Origin: Halichondria panicea
Taxonomy: Eukaryota; Porifera; Demospongiae; Suberitida; Halichondriidae
Assembly: GCF_963675165.1 (NCBI RefSeq)
Contig: NC_087380.1
Location: 204,001-268,000, forward strand
DNA length: 64,000 nt
Reading direction: 5' to 3'
Part shown: piece by piece, positions 11,881-23,100 of the stretch
Layout of the letters: the number at the start of each line of letters is the position of its first letter
How positions within the stretch are numbered: the stretch's first letter is position 1
Made by a program: the position numbers and the translations under genes
Notes under the pieces: model-generated
Told to the model about the DNA's origin: nothing
The model's input: the letters and a program-made list of their open reading frames with translations, nothing else
Database searches by the model: none

Positions 11881-13249
11881 ATTATCTTGCTTTGTATGTC
11901 TACGGGATAGTCCATGCATAATGCTTATTATGAACTTGATGCTATAATTATAATAATTATAAGGATTGCTTGAATGCATTGGATGGTTTATTCTCAAATC
12001 CCTTTGATTTTCTGGTTGAGTCGAGAACTATTGATATAATTATTTTTGCACCTCATCTTCGCTAATGCCAGAACACTTCATGGAATCTCTTTCTTTGACA
12101 GACTTTTCGTCAATGGTTGAAACACCTGTGGCTTGGTGTATTTAATTATAATTATGGTGTAAAAAAATTATTGACATAATTATTCATTTTACATACTGAC
12201 AGATTAATTGTCACAGTATGGTCACGGTATGGTCACGGTACGGCCACGACAGTAGTAAGTCTTTTTTATTGGGGCGCTCCAATCTTTGGTAGAGATATAA
12301 TTACGCTTGCCTTCTATAAAATGTAAGCAACATAAATTATTGTGTCAGGAAGTGCTTTGGATGCACCAGAATCACCTGCATGGGGGGCTTCAGCCTCACC
12401 CCCATTTTCCTATCGCCTATATAATTATATAGGCTTTGCATTACAGCTATTATAGGACATATTATATCTAGAGACGATAGTGTACAATCTACAAGCTTAA
12501 CTATAGCGATTATCATCTACTTGCAATGTAGTTTATGTTGTAACTATATATACGCCTGTATTTATATCCAGTGAGAGTTTTCCTCACTCTCTCTCATAAC
12601 TGTCTTTCAATCGCAGCATCATCACTGCCTACTTCATTGTCACTGCTCGTCCATATACCTATTGTATATAGGACTGGTGTAGACTACGTATATATATACA
12701 CTGCCAGGACTTGACTATAATGAGGATTATTTGTGTATACTGTGTTGCATGGATCCTGGTATAGAATTTAGTCTACACCCATGACACACACTATATTATA
12801 TCAAATTATCAAGACAATACACAGTAATACATCTATTCAAGCAAAATCTATAGTAATTAGCTGCTGACAACACACTATATATATAGATGCATGCATGGTC
12901 ATGCAACAAACCAGGTACATGCACACCAGTCTATCAGCCCAGCAAAATGAAATTATATAGTATAGAGTCTACGTATAGTCCGTACACTTTGATTCAATCT
13001 CTATAGTTTCTCATGATTGAATCTTCTGTCAAGAACTTACTCAAAAGGCTATCTTTGCACTGAGCCGTGAATAATAATCTTGCATCTAGTGAAATTGTAA
13101 TCAACATTTGAATTACTGCCCATGGAACGTCAAGAGTCGTTCTATAGTTGAGTAAAGTAACAATAACTGAAGGTATGGATGGACTGACTGCCTGCATTGC
13201 TTGTCCGAGAAATGCTTTTTATCAATTACAGTTGAATCACTACTCATGA

Positions 13250-15900
13250 AAAGTCTGAAAAGTTGCTCCAGAAAGTTCCATGCAGTCGATTAAAGTATAG
13301 CCTCAGAATTGTAAACTTAGGTATATCAACATAATTATTGGCTGATACCTGCTTGTCTATTATAGGACCAGCACTGAATATATTTTCTGGGTTTCCGTTT
13401 ACGAATCACTGCTCTCGGAAAGTCAGAAAAGTTTCTCAGCAAGTTCCCAGTCGATTAAATAACCTCAGAAGAGTGTATCAACGTATTGGCTGCTACCTGC
13501 TTGTCTAAGACCAGCACTAAATATATTTTCTGGGTTTCCGTTTACGAAGCACAGCTCTCGGAAAGTCAGAAAAGTTGCTTAGCAAGTTCCAGTCGATTAA
13601 AGTAACCTCAGAATTGTAAACTTGAGTATATATCAACATACTGGTTGATATCTGCATGCATATCTATAGACCAGCACTGAATATGTTATTTTTCTGGATT
13701 CCCGTTAACGAACCACTGCTCTCGGAAAGTCAGAAAAGTTGCTTAGCAAGTTCCAGTCGATTAAAGTAACCTCAGGATTGTAAACTTGAGTATATATCAA
13801 CATACTGGCTGATATCTGCATGCATATCTATAGACCAGCACTGAATATGTTATTTTTCTGGATTCCCGTTAACGAACCACTGCTCTCGGAAAGTCAGAAA
13901 AGTTGCTTAGCAAGTTCCAGTCGATTAAAGTAACCTCAGGATTGTAAACTTGAGTATATATCAACATACTGGCTGATATCTGCATGCATATCTATAGACC
14001 AGCACTGAATATGTTATTTTTCTGGATTCCCGTTAACGAACCACTGCTCTCGGAAAGTCAGAAAAGTTGCTTAGCAAGTTCCAGTCGATTAAAGTAACCT
14101 CAGAATTGTAAACTTGAGTATATATCAACATACTGGCTGATATCTGCATGCATGTCTATAGACCAGCACTGAATATGTTATTTTTCTGGATTTCCGTTAA
14201 CGAACCACTGCTCTCGGAAAGTCAGAAAAGTTGCTTAGCAAGTTCCAGTCGATTAAAGTAACCTCAGAATTGTAAACTTGAGTATATATCAACATACTGG
14301 CTGATATCTGCATGCATGTCTAGACCCAGCACTGAATATATTATTTTTCTGGATTCCCGTTAACGAACCACTGCTCTCGGAAAGTCAGAAAAGTTGCTTA
14401 GCAAGTTCCAGTCGATTAAAGTAACCTCAGGATTGTAAACTTGAGTATATATCAACATACTGGCTGATATCTGCATGCATATCTATAGACCAGCACTGAA
14501 TATGTTATTTTTCTGGATTCCCGTTAACGAACCACTGCTCTCGGAAAGTCAGAAAAGTTGCTTAGCAAGTTCCAGTCGATTAAAGTAACCTCAGAATTGT
14601 AAACTTGAGTATAATTATATCAACATACTGGCTGATATCTGCATGCATGTCTAGACCAGTACTGAATATATTATTTTTCAGGGTTCCCGTTAACGAACCA
14701 CTGCTCTCGGAAAGTCAGAAAAGTTGCTCAGCAAGTTCCAGTCGATTCAAAAAACCTCAGAAGAGTATAATTATATCAACATACTAGCTGATATCTGCAT
14801 GCATGTCTAGACCAGCACTGAATATATTATTTTTCAGGGTTCCCGTTAACGAACCACTGCTCTCGGAAAGTCAGAAAAGTTGCTCAGCAAGTTCCAGTCG
14901 ATTGAAGTAACCTCAGAATTGTAAACTTGAGTATATATCAACATACTGGCTGATATCTGCATGCATGTCTATAGACCAGCACTGAATATGTTATTTTTCT
15001 GGATTTCCGTTAACGAACCACTTCTCTCGGAAAGTCAGAAAAGTTGCTTAGCAAGTTCCAGTCGATTAAAGTAACCTCAGGATTGTAAACTTGAGTATAA
15101 TTATATCAACATACTGGCTGATATCTGCATGCATGTCTATAGACCAGCACTGAATATGTTATTTTTCTGGATTCCCGTTAAACGAACCACTGCTCTCGGA
15201 AAGTCAGAAAAGTTGCTTAGCAAGTTCCAGTCGATTAAAGTAACCTCAGAATTGTAAACTTAGTATAATTATATCAACATACTGGCTGATATCTGCATGC
15301 ATGTCTAGACCAGTACTGAATATATTATTTTTCAGGGTTCCCGTTAACGAACCACTGCTCTCGGAAAGTCAGAAAAGTTGCTCAGCAAGTTCCAGTCGAT
15401 TCAAAAAACCTCAGAAGAGTATAATTATATCAACATACTAGCTGATATCTGCATGCATGTCTAGACCAGCACTGAATATATTATTTTTCTGGATTCCCGT
15501 TAAACGAACCACTGCTCTCGGAAAGTCATAAAAGTTGCTTAGCAAGTTCCAGTCGATTAAAGTAACCTCAGAATTGTAAACTTGAGTATAATTATATCAA
15601 CATACTGGCTGATATCTGCATGCATGTCTATAGACCAGCACTGAATATATTATTTTTCAGGGTTCCCGTTAACGAACCACTGCTCTCGGAAAGTCAGAAA
15701 AGTTGCTCAGCAAGTTCCAGTCGATTAAAGTAACTTGAGTATATTAACATAACTTATTGGCTGATATACTTAATTGCTTGTATATAGACCATGGTTGAAC
15801 ATAATTATTCCAGTTCCCGTTCTATAATCATGGCTCTCAGAAAGTCAGAAAAGTGGCTCGGCGTGTTTCAGTATAGAGCCAAATAACCTCTGGACAATAA
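13250..15900 (+). repeat. Right-arm 164-bp tandem repeat array, about 16 units
   Basis: The phrase CTCTCGGAAAGTCAGAAAAG recurs at a regular 164-bp step (13718, 13882, 14046, 14210, 14373, 14537, 14703, 14859, 15023, 15192, 15357, 15514, 15682; diverged edge units near 13411, 13554 and 15832). Spacing varies between about 143 and 169 through small indels, several of them an extra AATT inside a TATATA tract. Non-coding. Confidence 0.93.
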
Positions 15901-16144
15901 ATTGGGGAGTATAAGTAGGAGTTAGGTGACTGGCTGAATTAAAAATGATAATGTTAAATTCATACTAAATCTAGCTCAGTGTACAGACATAATTAATTCA
16001 GTCATTGTGCATGTAGATCTAGCTAGCTAGAGTCTACTGCAGACATGTGCAAGTAGCTAGCTATTATATCAAGTCTATATACTGTAGACAATGGAGAGTC
16101 TACTTAAATCTAGGCTGGCCAGCTTTCTACTTACTTACATAGAC

Positions 16145-16910
16145 CAGAGATACAAAAGAAAGGGGATTGGAAACGACCGCCCACGCCCTATGTAAAAGGA
16201 CTGACATCCGGTGAAGCACTCCGTGTAATTATTGCGCTCGCAAATAATTACATGGAAAAGTTTTATATCCCTGGTTTCTAGCTCTCCTATCCACTAGAGA
16301 TCACTCAGGGCCTGGGAGATACTTGAGAGAAGTAAGCTTATACCACTGACAAGCTCTAAATCCGTTGTCTTTACTCTGTTTCCAATTTTTTTGAGTTTAG
16401 CTTGAATTACTCTATGTCAACTTTTCTCTGTCCCTCCTGTGAAGTCAAAACAGCAAAGGACATTGCTTGACTTGGTTATTATGTATCTAAGTGCTACATA
16501 GAATGGCTTCATGCTATAGATAAGCTGTACTGTTCATAAACGTTTGCAGTATAGTCCTTCAAACTGCTTTAGTATACTTTTAGACACGCCACGGGCCTGT
16601 CCCTCCTACAACTTCATAGTAAAGGCTATTTCTTCTTGCATAGCATTTATTTGTCTAGTAATAGTGGCTGCATGGCTTAGTCGACTTTTTAGAGCTAAAT
16701 TCTCTTTACTTTTTAGAAAAATCAACATTAAAAATGATCAATTTCACTGTTTCTATGTACAGCACATTGTAGAGCAGTCAAGACTGGTAATGAGCATGCT
16801 GACTATAAATATAATCCTTTGTAGTTTTAGCCACGCCCTATAACGCGGAATGCTTCACACAAAAATTTCGTAAAAATTTCGTTTCCAATCCCCTTTCTTT
16901 TGTATCTCTG
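16145..16910. mobile_element. hAT-type MITE nested in the foldback right arm
   Basis: A 766-bp element with a perfect 32-bp terminal inverted repeat beginning CAGAGATACAAAAGAAAGGG at each end. It is flanked by the direct repeat CATAGAC (16138-16144 and 16911-16917). The CAGAG end and 7-8 bp target duplication fit the hAT superfamily. The matching place in the left arm (about 7765-7790) lacks it, giving a natural empty site. No transposase is encoded. Confidence 0.9.
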
Positions 16911-17121
16911 CATAGACTAGTAGAGTGATCAGGCAAGAGGATATCTCTCTGTGCAAAATCAAGGGTTAACCTTGGAATGCATTGCCCTGCTACGCCCACT
17001 CATTTACCTTTCACTTCCGCCTTTTCCGATTTCTGGCTTTCTGGTCCTACATGCGCAGATATGCAGAACTGGCATGGACTGAAACTATTAAACTCAGTGG
17101 AAGAGTACTGAGTCAATCACT

Positions 17122-17163
17122 GTGTGGACTGATCCTGTGTGGACTGATCCTGTGTGGACTGAG
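17122..17163 (+). repeat. 15-bp tandem repeat upstream of the gene B start
   Basis: GTGTGGACTGATCCT occurs twice in tandem followed by a partial third copy, in the probable 5' UTR of gene B. Genes C and D lack this stretch. Confidence 0.8.
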
Positions 17164-17181
17164 GTGTATATGTATGCAGCC

Positions 17182-20100
17182 ATGGCCATGAGTCTTGGTG
17201 GTGCAGTACTGTTGATGCTGATAGCTACTGGAGCAATGGTCTCTGGACAGCAAAGTATGACCGTATATATTAGTATATATTATACATGCAGTATTGTTCA
17301 GTTTGTATGCCATCGCAAAACCAGGACGGTATAATTATTACAGGCAACTCAGATCATATATATATACCACTACGGACATTGTGATATGAATGCGTCGTTT
17401 TACGTGTGTAAAACCTCTAACCACATTAATAATTGCATCATACATGTAAATAAGGGAGAGACAGGGAGTGGTGCACCTACATGACGTTCTACACAGAGGC
17501 CTCGAAAACTATCCTATTTTTTTCTGGGTAACTCGCTCAAAATAAAAAAGTTGTGTTTCCTTGAGATAATTTTTATCGCAATTTATAACACTCATATTTG
17601 TAATACACACCCAGTGAAAGATATGTGCTATTTTAGGGTTTTTTTATTACTAAAGTGTGTTTATTAGTGTAAGCGTGCTTGTTTATTCAAGGGCACTTCT
17701 GTTTCCTGTGATTGCATGCATTGCGCAAACTACACAAAAATGTGTATAATCCAAGTCTGTGGCATTTATGATTATTCAATAAATATTTGTGTGGCGCTTT
17801 AGTCATTTGAATAGACCAGATCTGTTAAAATTTTGCCTCAGTACGTTGGCAATAATAATAATTGTTATTGGTCTAATTATATGCAGTTTGGTTCACCCTG
17901 GGATCAACCACCATCACCACTAACAATACTGAGATCCTCATCACTGACATTGGAGAGGATGCTACTGGTGGTAATCCTCGACTCACTTGCAACACTGACC
18001 TCGCTGCCTGCTGTAGAGATGCTGAGACCGGTGTGGGAGGGCTAGGAGAATGGGCGTATCCTAATGGGAGTTTACTACTGAACAATAGGGACTCAGCGGC
18101 TGCTGGACAGCAGTTCTACAGGCTAAGGAATGACCCTCAACTCATCAGACTGTCTCATAGAGAGAATGCCAACTCCCTCACTCCAACCGGGTCCTACTGT
18201 TGTACTGTACCAACTACTGGAGGAGATAAGACCCTCTGTGCTAACCTGGGTGAGTGAGTGTTTGGGTGGGTAAAGGACGTGTATGTATTGGTGCTGTAGT
18301 TAAGTCCAAACAGTATTTAAAAATTCATGGCATCACTTATTTTTATGGAGGGCCATTTCGGTAAAATAAAGAATGTAACTCTTCTCAAAAGCATTTGAGG
18401 CATCAATTGGAATGCAAGGTAGGTTAATGGGGGGGGGGGGGTCAAATCAGAGATCAAATTGCCACGGCCCAGCCCAACCCTAACCAAGATTTTCTTAAAC
18501 GCGACTCCTGTGCAAGTATCGGTAGTTCACCACTCTTCGCTTCGACAGTATTTTGCCTACAATATTTATTTTTTCCAACAATTTTCATTCTTAAACTATT
18601 ACACACACAGCTTTATTGCTATATTGGTATTTTGTGTTCTCCAGTTGTGTGCCCCACTCTCCCACTGACCAATGGGATGATCTCCTACTCTGACCTAACA
18701 CTGGGTGAGAACACTGTGGCCACTCACACCTGTGAGGCTGGGTCTGCCCTCACCACTGACCTCAGTGCCAGGACCTGTGGAGTGACTAGTAATAGTCTGA
18801 GTGGTGTGGGTGACTGGTCCGGGTCACCTCTGGTGTGTGCAGGTATGGGACCTCCTCACACATACACTACCAACCATTCTCATTATCTCACAGGGGGTGC
18901 CTGTCCAGACCTCACTGCTCTAAATGGAGTGATCAGCTATAGCACTGTATCAGATAATGGCTACAGACGAGTTACTACTGTGGCCACCTACTCCTGTGAC
19001 ACTGGCTTTGATCTAACTGGTGGTGACTCAATGAGGACGTGTACTGCTGGTGCTTGGGATGGCAGTGAACCAACTTGTACAGGTGAGAGTGTTGAATATC
19101 TGAGGCAATCGCTGTTATTATGTTTTTATGAACCTATAATATTTGTTTAAAGCCTTGTGTATATGATTATTGTGCCAGTATAGTGATAGCTACCTCTTGT
19201 ACTCTGTGATGACGGATTTTGCTATTCCATGCACTGTTGAATGACATGCATTTATAACAATCCTACTGATTGCCCATAGGATGTGCAGCTGTTGACTGTG
19301 GAGCCCCTCCCACTATTCCTGATGGCAGTAGGACACTAGCTGGTACAACATTTGGAGAGACAACCACCTACACCTGCACCAGTGGGTTCAGTATCTCTGG
19401 ATCAGCCACCATAGCTTGTCAGGCTAATGGGAGCTGGGAACCTGAGCCAGCCTGTACTATGGATCGTGAGTTATTGTCTGAGTGTGTTAGGCTGGTCCAG
19501 TTACTCTGTTCTGTGCAGCCATTGATTGTGGGACACCTCCCTCTGTCTCTAATGGCTCTCCTGGAGCACCCTCACCTGACACAATGCTCAATGGAGTGGT
19601 GACCTACACCTGTGACACTGGATACCAGATCTCCACTGGAGTCACCACAGCAATGGCTACCTGTATGGCTAGTGGGGCCTGGGGACCTCTACCAACTTGT
19701 TCACGTATGTATCAAATACATCTACTTCTTTACACTTGTACATTACGATGCATGATTAATGGATACAGGTGTCTCATGTGGTGACCCTCCCTCTGGCACC
19801 AATGCAACTCCTGGAGCACCCTCCAGCACAGTGTACCAAGGGACAGTGACCTACGCCTGTGACACTGGATACCAGATCTCCACTGGAGTCACCACAGCAA
19901 TGGCTACCTGTATGGCTAGTGGGGCCTGGGAGACTGTACCAACTTGTTCACGTAAGTATTGTGATGCATATGTTCAGAATACCAGTGTTCACCCACTCAG
20001 CTGTGGTTTGTGGTGTCCCTCCCTCTGTTCTCGTATAGATGCATTCAATTGTTACCATATAGCAGGTAATCTTCGTGGGTGAAAAAATTCATTGAACTTG

Positions 20101-23100
20101 AAACAGCGATGATTTTATTTTGTTTGCTTCTCATTACGTGCATGCACAGCATTGCATGCGTTTTGGTAATGGTTTTCGTGGGTAAAATGTTCGTCGGGAT
20201 CAGTTTTCCCAGAAAAATTACGAATTTTTACCCCACGAAAATTGCCCCACATCACGGTGTATTGGAGCTCTGTATTTATCTTGCATTTCCCATGCAGTTG
20301 TTGACTGTGGAGCCCCTCCCACCATTTCTGATGGCAGTAGGACAATAGCTGGTACAACATTTGGAGAGATGGCCACCTACACCTGCACCACTAGTGGGTT
20401 CAATATCTCTGGATCAGCCACCATAACTTGTCAGGCTAATGGGAGCTGGGAACCTGAGCCAGCCTGTACTATGGATCGTGAGTTATTTTCTGAGTGTGTT
20501 AGGCTGGTCCAGTTACTCTGTTCTGTGCAGCCATTGATTGTGGGACACCTCCCTCTGTCTCTAATGGCTCTCCTGGAGCACCCTCCAACACAATGCTCAA
20601 TGGAGTGGTGGCCTACACCTGTGACACTGGATACCAGATCTCCACTAGAGTCACCACAGCAATGGCTACCTGTATGGCTAATGGGGTCTGGGGACCTCTA
20701 TCAACTTGTTCACGTATGTATCAAATACATCTACTTTCTACTTCTTTAAACTTGTACATTACGATGCATGATTAATGAATGCAGGTGTCTCATGTGGTGA
20801 CCCTCCCTCTGGCACCAATGCAACTCCTGGAGCACCCTCCAGCACAGTGTACCAAGGGACAGTGACCTACGCCTGTGACACTGGATACCAGATCTCCACT
20901 GGAGTCACCACAGCAATGGCTACCTGTATGGCTAATGGGGTCTGGGGACCTCTATCAACTTGTTCACGTATGTATCAAATACATCTACTTTCTACTTCTT
21001 TAAACTTGTACATTACGATGCATGATTAATGGATACAGGTGTCTCATGTGGTGACCCTCCCTCTGGCACCAATGCAACTCCTGGAGCACCCTCCAGCACA
21101 GTGTACCAAGGGATAGTGACCTACGCCTGTGACACTGGATACCAGATCTCCACTGGAGTCACCACAGCAATGGCTACCTGTATGGCTAGTGGGGCCTGGG
21201 GACCTCTATCAACTTGTTCACGTAAGTTATTGTGATGCATATGTATGCCAATCATAATAATGTTCAGCTGTGAACTGTGGCCCACCTCCCACTATTACCA
21301 ATGGCTCTCCTGGACCACCCACTCCTGACACAACTCTTGGAGGAATGGTGACCTACACCTGTAACACTGGTGTGCTGGTGGGAGGGGCCACTGTGACCTG
21401 TGAGGCCAGTGGAGACTGGAGCACTACACCAACCTGCTTAGGTGAGCATGCTACCAGTATACATTGTGCAATGGTTTATGTAATTTTCGGTGAGGTAAAA
21501 AAGATTGTGTGTTAGGTATGATATTGTCCCAGCCCCTATATTGTACTCTGACCTCTGTAGTGATAACCCTAACACTGGCCCCCTCTCCAATGGCTGGTCA
21601 GAGATACACTCTCACATGTGCTGTGACTGGAGGGGACTCTCTGACTCCAACCATCACCTACCAGTTCACTCAAGACAATCCCGGACAGACTGGGGTGGTG
21701 GGGGGAGTGTTGACCACACCCACTCTGACCTTTAACCCCTTGATGCTCTCCAACAGTGGACAGTACAGTTGCCGGGCAACTATCACCTCCCCCCATCTCA
21801 ACACTCCCCAAGTGTTGGGTAGTGGATCACAAGACCTCATGGTTCAAGGTGAGTCTGTGAACTATGTGTGGAAGTGCTCTAGTATTCTCATTCCCCAGTT
21901 ACCACTCCGAGTGTCTCCATTGTGGATCCTGGTAATCTCTTTGTGGCCACCTCCCCTCCTCTCTGGTGTAGTGTGAGTGTGGACTCATCAGTGGTGGATG
22001 TGCCAGTGTCTGCCAGTGTGGAGTGGGATGGCCCCAGGGGAATGGGGTTCTCCTTAGTCAGTGGACCTCTATCAGGAGGATCTACCACTCTCTCTGTTCC
22101 CCTCACCAATGCCATGACAACAGACAGTGGTGACTACACGTGCAGAGCTAGTGTGAGTACAACCTCAACGGCCTACCCTCAAGTAAGCCCCAGTAGTGAG
22201 GGATCTGACAGCAGGAGCATCACTGTCTGTGAGTTACTATCCATTGCTTGTGAGATAGTGTTAATGATATCATTATCCCCCAGATGGTGTCCCCTCTGCC
22301 CCCAGTGTGACTGTGACTGATCGTACCACCACCACCCTCACTTTCTCATGGACACAACCACCAAATGAACTGGTTACTACATACATCCTTGACCTCGACT
22401 ATCGTGGAGACTGCCCTGAGCATATCTCCAACACTCCACAAGAAAGGCTCAATGGAGATGTTACAACATTCACTTTTGGTAGTATATTTCGTCTTGAAGG
22501 GTTCAATGACTACCAGTTGACTATCACTGGGACCAATGGAGCTGGTACCAGTTCACCTGTGTTGGAGACAGCTACTACTTTACCAGCTGCTCCTAATGCT
22601 CCTGTACAGAACTTGAGAGTCAATACCTCTAGATCTAGTCCCATCACCATCCAATGGGATAGAGTTCCTTGTATTAGCAGGAACAGTAAGATCACTGGCT
22701 ATACAGTAACTTATACTCCTCCTCCTACTCTCGATACTGTCTCTGGAACTGACACGAGGGAATTCTCTGTCTCTGTGTTTCCCAGAACACTGTACTCATT
22801 CTTTGTGGCTCCCAACAGTGGCAGTGGAGCTGGACCCAACAGTGAGGTCATCACTCATACAACTGACCCTGCGACTGGTATGTGCTTGTGTTCATGTACA
22901 GTGTGTTATTGTTATTGCAGATGTGAGCTTCCTTGTTAATGGAGAGCTCTTACCTGACAACTCTGTCATCAGACCAGACCAGTTTGGAGAGGACCTGGCA
23001 GCTCTTCATTGCCTCACCCCGTACGAAGATTGCTGTAGAACATCAGACACTGTGGGCCCAGTGGGGGCAGGGCAATGGTTGACCCCTACTGGGGACAATG

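Larger units (their letters stand above)
7616..17057. mobile_element. Foldback-like element: 9.4-kb imperfect inverted repeat
   Basis: The outermost bases GCGCATGTAGGACCAG (7617-7632) reappear inverted at 17041-17056. Inverted homology then continues inward through landmark pairs: 7690-7720 with 16950-16985; 7785-8100 with 15830-16135; 9095-9115 with 12745-12770; 9470-9520 with 12260-12310; 9690-9720 with 12000-12050; 9770-9800 with 11885-11935. Left arm is about 2.2 kb. Right arm is about 5.2 kb because it holds more tandem repeats and a nested MITE. The arms differ by many substitutions and indels, so this is not a simple assembly palindrome. No transposase was recognised. Foldback/Galileo-type elements have this architecture; the family name is inference. 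Confidence 0.75.
18645..21441 (+). other. Gene B sushi array (10 exons)
   Basis: Ten phase 1-1 CCP exons from 18645-18842 to 21268-21441. Exons 19769, 20785 and 21039 are near copies of one another (CGDPPSGTNATPGAPSST), and 19289/19519 and 20298/20531 are a duplicated pair. Introns between them are also duplicated, so expansion was by short tandem duplication. A degenerate eleventh exon remains at about 19999-20035. Confidence 0.9.

Noticed and set aside
13250-15900. Regular 164-bp array considered as a CRISPR array
   Set aside because: Repeats are contiguous and long, with no spacers; the context is a metazoan transposon.
7616-17057. Inverted repeat as an assembly artefact
   Set aside because: The arms differ by many substitutions, unequal repeat numbers and a nested MITE on one side only, which an artefactual palindrome would not show.
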